DNA of 64,000 bases, taken from Sclerotiophoma versabilis (Eukaryota > Ascomycota > Dothideomycetes > Pleosporales > Didymellaceae). The position numbers were made by a program, and so were the translations under genes. The stretch lies in contig JAAROD010000033.1 of assembly GCA_012274445.1 (NCBI GenBank), positions 1,054,001 through 1,118,000 on the forward strand, given 5' to 3'. The notes under the pieces were generated by a model. It did not search any database. It was not told the DNA's origin and saw only the letters and a program-made list of their open reading frames with translations. Shown here in pieces: positions 19,671 through 30,136 of the stretch; positions within the stretch are counted from its first letter, which is position 1; the number at the start of each line of letters is the position of its first letter.

Positions 19671-21241
19671 CTAAAGTTTGGCTTTGGCCTTCTCCTGAGG
19701 CCCTTGGAGTGAGTCATAGACACTGAGGCCAAGAGTATCGACTGGCACCGGCGCAGTGTGCATGCTGAGTCCTCTTGTATCGACCATTGAGGGATTTAGG
19801 TCCGAGATCTTGGATGCACCGATTAGTCTCATGTTCATTTCCATCTCATCCTTCAGCAGCTGCATAGCATGGTCAACACCAGGGAGACCGTAGGCGGACA
19901 TGGCGTAAAGGAATGGACGGCCGATACCGACACCAGTCGCACCAAGGCACATAGCCTTGATGATGTCTGTGGCACGTCTGATACCACCGTCGATGTACAC
20001 TTCGAGGCGATCTTGCCAGCCGCGTGCGCGCAGCACTGGCATGACCTCAGCGAGGACCTCAATACCCGAGCGCGCGGTGTCAAGCTGACGACCTCCGTGA
20101 TTGGAGAGTACAACACCCTGTACGCCAACCTCGACGGCGCGGATGACATCCTCAACGCACTGAACACCCTTCAGAAGAATGGGCATCTTAGTAATGCTCT
20201 GGAACCAAGCGATATCCTTCCAGCTCAAGCTCGGGTCAATGAAGGACGAGATGGCACGTGCGGCACCCTGGCTTCGGTCTACAGCTGACCCGGAGGAGCT
20301 CTGGACGCTAGAACCCACGTCGTTGAACTTCGATCGCATGTCTTTTTCGCGACGGCCGAGCTGCGGTGCATCGACTGTGATGAACAGACCCTTGCAGCCT
20401 CGCTTCTCGGCGTGTTGTATGATTCGCTTGGTGACTTCGCGGTCCTTGTTCACGTAAAGCTGCAGCCATTGAACCTGGTCGTCCGCTGCATCCATGATCT
20501 CGTCAAAAGAACAAGAGGCCAATGTTGGGATCATCTGGATAACATTGTGCTTCTTTGCGCCACGGGTTAAGACGACCTCGCCTTCCGGGTGTCCGAGCTT
20601 GCCGAGCGCCGTGGCGGTAACATAGAATGGGATATCGACCTTGGTGCCGAGCATAGTGGTGGACATATCCACCTTCTCTACGTCTACGAGAACTCGTGGG
20701 CGAAACCAGATCTTGTGGAAAGCGCTGTGGTTCTCGCGCAGAGTCTATTACGTTGTTAGGCGATGTCGAAATAGTAGTTATCCGGGGGTGGACTTACAAT
20801 CTCGTCATCAGCAGCGCTGGAGTAGTATGCCCAGGCTGACTTCTTCATGACCTTGCGTGCAACAGCCTCGAAGTCCATGAGGTTGTAGCATTGCTCCAGA
20901 ATGGGCATGCGCTCAATGTTCTTCTGTCTCTCCTCCTCAAAGGGGTCGAATTCCTTCTCCTCCTTTGCCACCGTTTCCATGTCCACCTCGCCAAGATGCT
21001 TGTCCTTTGGCAAGTACTTCTCGAGTGTGTCTGGCGGGTGGATGGGCTCGTACTCCTCGGTCGCATCCTTGCCGGCGTACTTCAGAATGATCTTGGGACC
21101 TCCCGGGTGCTCTGGCAGGAAGTCGGTAACATCGTAAGCGCGACCGTGGACAATGACCCAACAGGAGTCCCGGCTGTTGTGCTTTGCGATCTCCTCGCCC
21201 GTGAGCTTCACCGCCTGGGTGTTGTTGCTGGCGTGGTTCAT
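19671..21241 (-). CDS. Flavocytochrome b2-type L-lactate dehydrogenase
   Basis: Exons 21241-20798 and 20744-19671 give 505 residues. The N-terminal cytochrome b5 domain (about 10-85) has both heme histidines, in FLPEHPGG and EPIHPP. The FMN-dependent alpha-hydroxyacid oxidase barrel (about 125-480) shows the flavin and substrate residues of the family: YVTATALGKLGHPEGE, the Tyr in QLYVNKDR, TVDAPQLGRREKDMR, and the active-site His/Arg pair in SNHGGRQLD. Such enzymes oxidise L-lactate to pyruvate and pass electrons through heme to cytochrome c. Yeast Cyb2 has a long import presequence, but here the protein starts directly with MNHASNNTQAVKLTGEEIAK, so mitochondrial import is not evident and the substrate could be another 2-hydroxyacid. 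The first ATG was used; the frame upstream has none. Confidence 0.9.
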
Positions 21242-22223
21242 GGTGACGGTTGTGGGAGAGTCAATGGGCGGATTCTGAGACACTGAGGACAAGGGAAGAG
21301 GCGGGGGGAAGTACAGCAGAATTTATTGGAGCCCTTCACTTATTTCCAGACACTAGAGCGCAGGGTGGGCGGCATGTCCAGGTTCTTGACGGCTGTTCCT
21401 CCACGTTAGCTCGGGACATCTCCTTGCGGGGGACGGCTTCGGAAGCTGCCCACATATCGGCTGCATAGACGGAGCCCCATGTCAGACTACCGGTACTAAA
21501 TTCACTGGTCTGGCCGCCGTGGGCCGTGGCATGTCGAAAAGAGCAAACCGAATCGGACTTTGGTAATTCCATGCCTTTGATAGGAGCGAGCTCGGCCCCT
21601 TCAGAACACCTGCAAATGTAAGCAGCGCAGGCGGTGGGTCGGGCTGGCTCCTGCCAGCTCACGGCCGCGTAGGCGAGTCAAACCAATCGCTTGCCCACTG
21701 CGGGGAGAAGCGCGGCAATGACGCGCACTGCAGTTCGGACTAGAGGCTGCTTTGTTGTGCAACAAACACTCGTTGTCGCGCATCCTGCTCACTTTGTGTT
21801 TGCCAGGACCGATCGCGATGGGCACAGCGCTCGTCTTCGCCGCATTCCCAATGTTGCTGATGATCAGGCACCCCTCCGCGGCTGGGAGATGGAGCACCTG
21901 ACCAGCGGCCAAGAGCCACCACCTAGCGCCCAAACGCGCTCTTCCACACCCACTGTTCCGCTTCGTCTGCGAGAGCAAGCAAGCACAGGCATCTTTACGT
22001 CGCGGTTCGTGAGACCTGCTTCCTTTGCCTGCGACACGCTCTTCACTACGCGCCATGAGGCTTGTTCGGCAATCACTTTCTTTTGTTGTCCACCGAAACA
22101 GCCACCAGGTCAGCCGCAGGCCCTGAATTTGAACAGGCAAACCGTCCTCAACGTTCGCCCCAGCACGATTGAACCGCACACCTCGAGTACATCACTCTCA
22201 CCTGCGATCGCCGAAGCGCCAAC
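21242..22223. promoter_or_regulatory. Divergent promoter region, dehydrogenase / Rab GTPase
   Basis: A 982-bp interval between divergent start codons. Long open frames occur on both strands here (21601-22179 minus, 21691-22227 plus), but their composition is poor and they overlap each other. I treat them as chance in a GC-rich leader. Confidence 0.5.
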
Positions 22224-23407
22224 ATGACGAACAGTCTTGAGGCTAAGATCGTAGTGCTCGGCAGTCAGGGCGTAGGCAAGACTTCTTTTGTGCACCGCTA
22301 CGTGAAAAACGCATTCGCACCACCTTCGACACAATCTACCATCGGTGCATCCTTCTTGACAAAGCGAGTCGTTGATGTCGATACTTCAACGGTCGTTCGG
22401 CTACAGATCTGGGACACAGCGGGGCAAGAACGGTTCAGATCTATCTCTAAACTATACTACAGAGGTACGTCTAATGTCTTGTTTTTCACTTTCCTCTTCC
22501 ACTTCAGCACCATGCGTTTTTCTAGTGTGTTTCCCCCTCCTGCTGCCCCTTTCTCTGTGTCTGGTGTTCCCTGCAAGCTTCCTTGTTGTTGCCGCGGTTA
22601 CCCTGGCTAAGATGCTGCCCAAACACGGTCCACACTCGGAAACTTTCGCAGCGACAGCTCGATCTCACGCCGCGATTGTCTGAACTCTCTCTTGACCCTC
22701 CAGACTAACGCGCATCTCACACAGGAGCAAATGCGGCGGTGCTGTGCTATGACATCACTGACCCACACTCGTTCGAAGAGATGGGACGATGGCTAAAGGA
22801 ACTCAAGACGAACCTCGGAGACGATATAATCCTACATGTTGTTGGAACCAAATCCGATGTGGTCGCCGAAGACCCCTCACAGCGCAAAGTTCCTTTCGAG
22901 CGGTGTATAGCATACATCGCCGAGCAGCTTTATCCTGCGCAGAATGCGCAAGAGCACAGCGGGCACCCTGGAGGTTGGGGCTCGGCACCTGCAGCTTTTC
23001 GAACCGGCGCCATGGCATCGCCTCAGAGCAATAGATCCAGCGGCTTCTGGGGCCAGGACATTGGTTGGGATTGCTGTCACGAGATCAGCGCAAAGGATGG
23101 CGAGGGCGTGGACGAGGTATTCCGTGTCATTACGAGGAAACTGGTCGAACAACAACAGCGCAGGTTCGAAGCTGAACAGAGACAGCTCGCTATGGCCGGC
23201 GTAACACCCGGCATTGACGTGCACGGCAACACTAATGGATACTTTGACTACCCTGGAAATGGGAATGGGAGCTTCCGCATTGGAGCTGGAGATAAGCGGC
23301 GGAGCTGGCTTGGATTTCCTACCACACCTGGAGTCGGCGGCCACCAACAGGATTGGGAGCAAGAAATTGACAGAGCTCAAAAGACAAAGGGTGGCAGGTG
23401 TTGTTGA
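22224..23407 (+). CDS. Rab-family small GTPase with an extended C-terminal half
   Basis: Exons 22224-22464 and 22725-23407 give 307 residues. The G1 loop is GSQGVGKT, G3 is WDTAGQERFRS, G4 is TKSD (usual NKXD) and G5 is SAK. The protein ends in CC, a double geranylgeranylation signal for membrane attachment. The RabF-type stretch KLYYRGANAAVLCYDITDP is typical. By its first 130 residues it is nearest to the Rab5/21/22/24 endosomal group, which is only an impression. It is about 100 residues longer than a normal Rab. About 50 Gly/Ser/Pro-rich residues sit between G4 and G5, and a ~75-residue Gly/Asn-rich tail precedes the CC. The 260-nt intron is several times longer than others in the window and contains pyrimidine-rich tracts. 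Confidence 0.9.
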
Positions 23408-24264
23408 TGAGCCGCTCATCATGATACCATCTCCATGTCGTCCATTTCGATCTATGCTGGCATGGAGCCCATCATTTCCCACAGTATTGAGGGAAGGCTT
23501 CTTGTACCAGTGGAAGGTTCGCCACGCGGCCGATTTCATCACTGACGGCAGCGTTGGCATCTACTTGATATCACAGTGACGATGTCTTTCGTTTCGAGAT
23601 ACCCGACCATGTTTTGATATACCGGCTTCGATGTGACATAAGCTTGCATCGAAGTAGCTTTATATTTCTCCTGTCAATACGTGCATTTTACGGAAGCGCA
23701 TCACGACCTTTCTTTTTACAGCGTTCTGTTATAACTTCCTCATGACAACGAACCATTTTCTTGTTGGCATAGCGAATCCATCATTCATTCTCATTAATCG
23801 TTGTTTTCTTCTCGCCTCGTCACTGAATCAATCCAAACTTGTAAGCATGTAGACATTGGCCAACGCTCATCGATTGTTTTACAATGAACTACATATTGAC
23901 AATTGTTCCATGCCATGGTACATATCGTGACAACTGTCCAACGCTTGTGTCACACACTCCCGCAGCTCTGAACGCCGACGCACATTTGTACATGGCCAGA
24001 TTAGTCTATCGGGTTGGCAGCAATCGATCTAGCATACATGCCCGATCCACGTACGATACAAAGGGTAGTCCAGGCCAAGCTAGCATACTATGATGGCTGA
24101 AGTACTCATATATACCCTGTTCCATTCGGCCAGGGAGCGCCCTTTCAGTTGCTAAGAATATAATCGCAAACAATGGTGCCAGCATAAAGCCAGAAACACA
24201 AAATGAATGTTGTTGCAAAGTTCAGTACGTACCGGCGCTTCGCCGGCGAAGGATGATTATGCTT
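23408..24264. other. Convergent spacer between Rab gene and NAG1
   Basis: Holds both 3' untranslated regions. A palindrome/hairpin lies at 24232-24251, just past the NAG1 stop. No gene is seen. Confidence 0.5.
24232..24251 (-). terminator. Hairpin directly downstream of NAG1 stop
   Basis: CCGGCG at 24232-24237 pairs with CGCCGG at 24241-24246 across a 3-nt loop. It overlaps a perfect 14-bp palindrome CTTCGCCGGCGAAG (24238-24251). It begins 13 bp after the stop codon in the transcript direction. A role in 3' end formation or RNA stability is a guess. Confidence 0.35.
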
Positions 24265-25655
24265 TCAGCCGGCAACGCGAGCGCTCATGCGAACGGACGG
24301 CTGATCCTCAACGGCATCCCAGGACTGCATCACCTTAGCTTCTGCATCCTCATCGTCGAGGCGGGCACTCATTGGCTCAAACACGGGGCTTGCGGAGCGC
24401 GATATGTCTTGTTGTGGCACAGTCAAGTTGATACCGTTGGCTTGGTTCCGAGCGGGAACGAGCAAGGTACCCTCGTCAACAAGGGAGTCCCGTTTTCGTG
24501 GGAGCTTCTGTCGGAACCCGAGCTCAGTGGCTACCATCTCGATACTCTTGAAGTACTGTTGAGTTTCAGCTTTAGTGACCTGCCTAAGATCTGCGCTAAC
24601 GATGTGCGCCAGGGGGTTACTGTCGAGTACGTACCTTGACCGTCTTGACCTGTAGCTCCAGCGTGGCATCTTCATCGACGACAATCATTGGGTGAGGATG
24701 GGATTGGAGGCTGGACAGAGTCCACATGTGGTTTACACCGCCTTCAATGCATTTTTGTAGAGCCAATGCTTTGTGTGCACCAGTGATGATGATGACGACT
24801 TCACGCGCCTGAGGTCACATTAGCCACACTGTTGAGGCGAACACATAGTTGTTGGTGAAACTTACATCGAGCACCGTCTGGACTCCGACCGTCAGTGCCA
24901 TCTTGGGCACTAGGTCCAGATTGTTACCAAAGAATCGTGAGTTGGCAAGAATGGTATCGTACGCAAGGGTCTTCACACGTGTGCGAGACTTGAGACTGGA
25001 ACCGGGTTCATTGAAGGCGATGTGGCCATCGGGCCCGATGCCGCCCAGGAACAGTTCGATGCCACCAACCGCTTTGATCTTCTCCTCGTAGTTGCGACAT
25101 TCGAGCTCGAGATCGGGAGCGTTACCATTGAGGATGTTGATGTTGTCGGGCTTCACGTCGACATGTGAAAAGAAGTGCTTGTACATGAAACTGTGGTAGC
25201 TCTCAGGGTGGTCCCGTGGAATCCCGACATACTCGTCCTAATCTAGTCAGCCTCTGCTCCTCACTGCCATGCTGCTGTGTCACGTCCTGAGGCAAGGGTG
25301 GGTCGAGACAACGCAGGGTCAATATTTCGTACCATATTGAAGGTGACCACATTGCGAAAGGAGATGTCGCCAGACTTATGCCGTTGGACAAGATGCTTGT
25401 AGATGAGAACCGGGCTGCTGCCGGTGGGCAGGCCAAGCACAAACGGTCGTTCAGCAGTGGGATTGAATGTTTTTATACGCTCTGTGCATGGACGTTAATG
25501 ACCTGCCTTATGCGCAAGGGAGCTGCAGGAGTATGCACCAATGATGTAGTCCGCAATATATTTGGACGCGGCCTGGGGGTCGTCGCGAATGATCAGCCGC
25601 CTGTAAGCAGTAAGCGTACTGTTGAACGTAGACAGGCTCCTGCACGAGCATACAT
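24265..25655 (-). CDS. NAG1: Glucosamine-6-phosphate deaminase
   Basis: The enzyme turns glucosamine-6-phosphate into fructose-6-phosphate plus ammonia, the last step of GlcNAc use. Coding exons are 25655-25654, 25600-25539, 25481-25333, 25237-24866, 24808-24635 and 24555-24265, giving 349 residues. The ATG itself is split: AT lies in exon 1 and G in exon 2, giving the family N-terminus MRLIIRDDPQAAS. Diagnostic motifs are LGLPTGSSP (phosphate loop), TFNMDEYVG (catalytic Asp) and GPDGHIAFNEPGSS. Bacterial NagB is about 266 residues; the extra ~80 at the C-terminus (ending ISRSASPVFEP...ARVAG) are a low-complexity fungal extension. It is divergent from the transporter gene at 26875 and belongs to the GlcNAc cluster. 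Confidence 0.93.
25601..25653 (-). other. Intron interrupting the NAG1 start codon
   Basis: 53 nt, donor GTATGC directly after AT, acceptor TTACAG directly before G. Splicing creates the ATG. In unspliced RNA an ATG also exists at the same place (AT then the intron's G), but it would lead into a different frame. Confidence 0.8.
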
Positions 25656-26261
25656 GATGAAGTGTGTGGCCTGATGACGGTAGGTTTGCTGAAGTGAGCA
25701 GTGTAGATTTGGGGTCGGCGCAGTGCTTTCTCCAGCAGCGCGAGGCTATTTGAGAGTTGCCAGAGCCGTCGGCGTCTTCGCGTCACTTTTGCGGGGGACC
25801 TTAGGGTTGCAAGCTCGTTCATCAATCAGGGTCCTCTTTGTCAGAACGTGACAGCGGCGACAGGTGCCGGATGCAATCTTGAACCATGGCTAGCATTGAC
25901 ACCTCTCTTTCGGTCCAGCAGTCCATGGTGCGCTCGTGGTGGGTCAGATGGCTCACGATGCAGTGCGATGGACACAGAGGTGAACGTGGTGGTACAACGC
26001 GCCTATCTCTTGACGCTTACAGGCGGAGGCTATGTCACAGCAGCAGGGGCTATCATCATGCCTGTCTACTACGGCACTGACGGTTACCACGGCGTCAGCC
26101 ATGACAGGTCACGACGAGACAATCAGCTTCCTCAGTGGAGTCTACGCATAGCAACGGAGCAGCACGAACATGGTCGATAAGATGTTGATAGTGAAGATAG
26201 CGGGCGTGTGGGTATAGCCGTGGTAGCATCGAGGGCGGAGAGCGTTACACGCATGGCGCGC

Positions 26262-26284
26262 CCTCTAGCGCGTCCTCTAGCGCG
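26262..26284. repeat. Two tandem copies of an 11-bp motif
   Basis: CCTCTAGCGCG occurs at 26262-26272 and 26274-26284, separated by one base, inside the NAG1/transporter promoter. It is a possible binding site for a dimeric regulator, or chance. Confidence 0.6.
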
Positions 26285-26697
26285 AGTCAGGCACGGCCAA
26301 GGAAATGGAAGGAACGCCTGGCAGTCCTGGGTCCCGATAACAGTGGCAGGGGGCTCCACACTGGATCCCCGCCTTGAGCTACCGAACCCACGAAGGGCTC
26401 GCCACAACCAGCTGCGGTGCACAACGGGACGGCGCTGTTTAGCAGTGACACAGACCAGGGTCGGTGACCGGCAACACGAACGCCTCCTGCTGGCAATGCC
26501 AGCTCATGTTCCAGTTGGCGCAGCGTTGGCGCATATCAATTGCTCTTCTCAGGGCGGGGGGTGTCGCGTGCAGCCCTCGATCGAAAGCGGGAAGCTTCTG
26601 CAGCTTTGACGGTGAATGGGGGCAGAGATCCTTGCTAACAAAATGCTTAAAATCGGGGTGCTCCCTTTGCCTTTCACCCAGGCTCATCAACCCCACT

Positions 26698-26705
26698 TAT
26701 TTATA
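26698..26705 (+). promoter_or_regulatory. TATA-like box of the cluster transporter
   Basis: TATTTATA, followed by CT-rich sequence up to the start codon at 26875, an arrangement common for strongly induced fungal genes. Confidence 0.4.
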
Positions 26706-26874
26706 GCTAGGGACCATTGTGCAGTGGTCTGAGCGGTCAGCCCGGTATCTTAACTTCACTTCGCTCGCTCTCCCGTTCTCTTCTTGCCCTGTTCAACCAT
26801 CTCGTCATTCCACCCGCGAGGTCCACTCCGCACCTTGCAACAACAATTGCCCTACCCATATTGCGCGTTGCACA

Positions 26875-28450
26875 ATGTCGACCACTACCAGCGACGAGAA
26901 GAGCGCCCTTCCCGCACACGATGTTCATACGCCAGAGCACTCGCTGAGTGACAGCAACACGCTGCAGCTTCCCAACTCGTGGAAGTACAAGCGGTTCAGT
27001 GTTTTCGGCTACAAGCTGCCCTGGATGGCTTCTCCGCCTGTGCAGCTTGTGATTGTCTCCCTCGTATGCTTCATGTGTCCGGGCATGTTCAACGCACTCA
27101 ATGGCATGGGAGGAGGCGGCCAGCTGGACCCTACTGCCAACAACCAGGCTAACACGGCGCTGTACTCCACATTCGCTGTTGTTGGTTTCTTCGCCGGCAC
27201 TTTCACCAACAAACTCGGTATTCGTACTGCCCTCTCTTTCGGTGGCATTGGCTACTCCGTCTATGTTGCTTCCTATCTGAGCTACAACCACACCAGGAAT
27301 CTGGGCTTCACTACCTTCGCCGGCGCGCTTCTCGGTGTGTGCGCTGGTCTGCTCTGGTGCGCCCAGGGTGCCATTATGATGTCCTACCCCCCCGAAGAGT
27401 CCAAGGGCCGCTACATTTCCTGGTTTTGGATGATTTTCAACCTGGGTGCTGTGATTGGCAGTTTGGTAAGTTACGCGCTTATCTGTGTAGCACGCATTGG
27501 ATGCTAACAAATACCAGATTCCTCTTGGTCAGAACATCCACACCACTACGGCCTCTTCAGTGAATGATGGTACCTACGTCGGCTTTCTCATCCTCACTAT
27601 TATTGGCGCTGCGCTTGCCTGGGCGCTTGTCGATGCAAGGGATGTCATCCGCGCTGATGGCTCCAAGGTCATCGTCATGAAGCACCCTTCGTGGAAGTCC
27701 GAGATCCTTGGTCTTTGGGAGACTTTCATGACCGACCCTTACATCATCGCGCTGTTCCCCATGTTCCTGGCATCCAACTGGTTTTACGCCTACCACTTCA
27801 CGGAGGTCAACGGCGCCTACTTCAACACCCGCACCCGAGCGCTGAACGGCGTAGTATACTACATTATGCAGATCGTTGGCGCGTACGTCTTTGGTTTTGC
27901 CCTCGATTTCAAGGGCGTTCGTCGTACGACCCGTGCCAAGTGCGCTTGGGCTGCTCTCTTCGCCACCATCATGCTCGTCTGGGGCTTCGGCTACATGTTC
28001 CAGAAAACCTACACTCGCGCTTCGGCCGCAGATAAGACCAATCCTAAGAAAGACTGGTCTGACTCTGGATATGCAGGACCGTTTGTTCTGTACATGTTCT
28101 ACGGTTTCTCCGATGCCGCGTGGCAGACCTGTGTATACTGGTTTATGGGCGCTCTGACCAACAACGGTCGTAAGCTTGCCAATTTTGCTGGTTTCTACAA
28201 AGGCATCCAGTCTGCTGGTGGTGCTATCACTTGGGCTCTAGACAACAACGGCATTGAGTATATGCACATGTTCGCCACGAACTGGGCTCTTCTTGGTGGT
28301 AGCTTGCTCATCGCCCTTCCTGTCATCCTCTGGAAGGTCAAAGACACAGTCCCGATCGAGCAGGACATCGCGTTCACTGACGAGACTGTCGCTGAAGTTG
28401 CTCCCAAGGCTCGCGTCTCCACCGCGAACGATGATGTTGAGAAGGTTTAA
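26875..28450 (+). CDS. MFS/UNC93-like transporter, candidate GlcNAc importer
   Basis: Exons 26875-27465 and 27518-28450, joined in phase 0, give 507 residues. The N-terminal ~50 residues are hydrophilic. About 11-12 hydrophobic spans follow, for example PPVQLVIVSLVCFMCPGMFN, TALYSTFAVVGFFAGTFTNK and GALLGVCAGLLWCAQGAIMM. The stretch CAQGAIMMSYPPEESKGRYISW and the overall pattern resemble the UNC93/DUF895-type branch of the MFS superfamily. The gene shares a divergent promoter with NAG1 and lies in the GlcNAc cluster, so uptake of GlcNAc or a related amino sugar is the natural inference, with the role of Ngt1 in Candida and Trichoderma. Substrate cannot be read from sequence; an orphan UNC93-like protein with no transport role is the alternative. 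Confidence 0.88.
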
Positions 28451-30136
28451 GTCTTTCCTGGCAGCGAGTTTTACGATTCATGAGAGCATCTTAATGTAAC
28501 TTTGAAGAGGACCTCCATTGTGTGGTTTATGATTCTCTAGCGGAGTCATGGCATGTTTGATACCACAGTCGGCACGAATAGTTTCCTGTACATCACTTCG
28601 CAGAGTCATGTTGCCTGTATTTCAGTTTCTCAGACTACCGAGCTGTTCTGACAGGTCTCTGCACGATATCCCCGGGTCCCTTCATTTTCACATGCATAAG
28701 CGGCAGCAATACTAGCGAGTCCAGCAAATAAAGCGTTTAGCCAAACCACATCTTGTGCATCATTTGATCGATCGTGAATCTCTATACGCTACATAGATCC
28801 CACTATGCCACGAACACTCAGGGGACACTTCACCTACTCCGCCGGGGATCTTACCATCCAGCCTCACATGCTGGTAGCACCCAATGACGGTCTGTATTTT
28901 GTACCTTCAGAAAGTCCTCTCTCGTGTCCTCGAAAACCACGCCAATAGGTCGTGGGCCAACATCAGACCCCGAAGGCCTTCAGAGACGCCAAGGAGACCC
29001 GAACAGTGTTTGAGGAATCTTGTTGCTAAAAAGTCTCTCATATCTAAGAGCAGGATTTTGCAATTCAGAAACGCTCGTAAAAGTCGTTGACATCTCGGAA
29101 GGCCTCTATGGTCTGTTAGTGGGTTTCGTGGAAGGCTCTCAGTGCACTTCTGCCCTGCGCCAACAAAGGGACATGATTGCTTCGAGACGTCCTACGCGCT
29201 TTGATGTTCTAAATACGCTAAAGGCATTCCTGACCGCACATTGCTTTGCGCAAGGCTGATCTGGCTGTCCTTGCTGTGCATGCTAGGTCTAGAGGGAGAG
29301 CGCTGAAACACTTCCACAAGCTCGTTCTCCCCAGCCACGGTACGCGACACGAGGTTCCAACGTTCCAACCCAAGCTGCCCTCGAGTATGCGCTCACGGCA
29401 CCCTGGCCCCACGAGGGCAAGGTGTAACATAGTGTTGTCGATGAACGTCACAACACCATTCACGAGCTATCGTATGCTCATACGAGCCATATTGCATAAC
29501 AGCTTCGAGGTGCAGGAACGCCCCAGCAGCGACGACGTTGAAACATTGGATTGAGGCGCTGATTAACCAGACACGGCTACCAGGCTGATGGAAACGACTT
29601 GCCGCAGCAAAGGCGGGAACAGCACGTGCTCCCGTTCGCTCATGCCCGCGGACTGCAAATATTATTACCAAGTTTACCGCAAATGAGTCTGTTGCCCGTG
29701 GTCGCACACATGAACAAGTGAGATCGCCACAGCCGCAGGACGCCTGCAATTTAACTGAATCGCGGCGGGCCATCCACTCGAGTCCCGGCCTCGCGCCCTT
29801 ATGTGGCCAAGCGTGCGATCGAATGTAACGTAGCAAAGAAACCCCACCAACGCTCGCCCTGCCTGCACTCGCCTTGCCTGGCGCCAGCGACGTTGGCCGC
29901 GACCAGCGTCCTTGCTGCCGTGCTTCTAGCAAATACAACCTTTATGCCCTGGATGGCCGCATCACCAGGCGATATCGGTCACCACCGGCCCGCAGCAACC
30001 TCGCTGTGCATTGGAATCCACTGTGCTGGAAGAACTTGTTGGTTTTTTGCAAGTCTGATATAACGTACGCAAACGACATTCACTTCTAAGACCTGGCCCC
30101 GCTGTCGTTGCTACTTTCACCACCCTCTGCCCCTCC
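28451..30136. other. Large spacer inside the GlcNAc cluster
   Basis: About 1.7 kb between two same-direction genes, wide for this window. It holds the transporter 3' end and the promoter of the kinase gene. One match to the Ndt80 core, CGCAAAT, lies at 29678-29684. Short open frames on both strands lack coding character. I see no gene or remnant that I can name. Confidence 0.5.

Larger units (their letters stand above)
25656..26874. promoter_or_regulatory. Divergent promoter region, NAG1 / transporter
   Basis: A 1.2-kb interval shared by two cluster genes. On the minus strand at 25797-25803 lies CGCAAAA, a match to the Ndt80 core CRCAAAW. It overlaps a CreA-type GCGGGG at 25801-25806, 142 bp from the NAG1 ATG. 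Further GCGGGG matches are at 26554-26559 (plus) and 26367-26372 (minus). A TATA-like TATTTATA at 26698-26705 is 170 bp upstream of the transporter ATG. Two tandem copies of CCTCTAGCGCG lie at 26262-26284. All are short motifs that can arise by chance. Confidence 0.5.

Noticed and set aside
21601..22227. Overlapping 180-190 codon open frames on both strands before the Rab gene
   Set aside because: They overlap each other on opposite strands in GC-rich sequence, and composition and lack of motifs argue for chance.
22465..22724. Open frames inside the long Rab intron
   Set aside because: Reading through loses the conserved YYRGANAAVLCYD junction; donor and acceptor are both standard.
29393..29938. 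181-codon minus-strand frame in the spacer before the sugar kinase
   Set aside because: Ala/Arg/Cys-rich with no recognisable feature and no exon partners.
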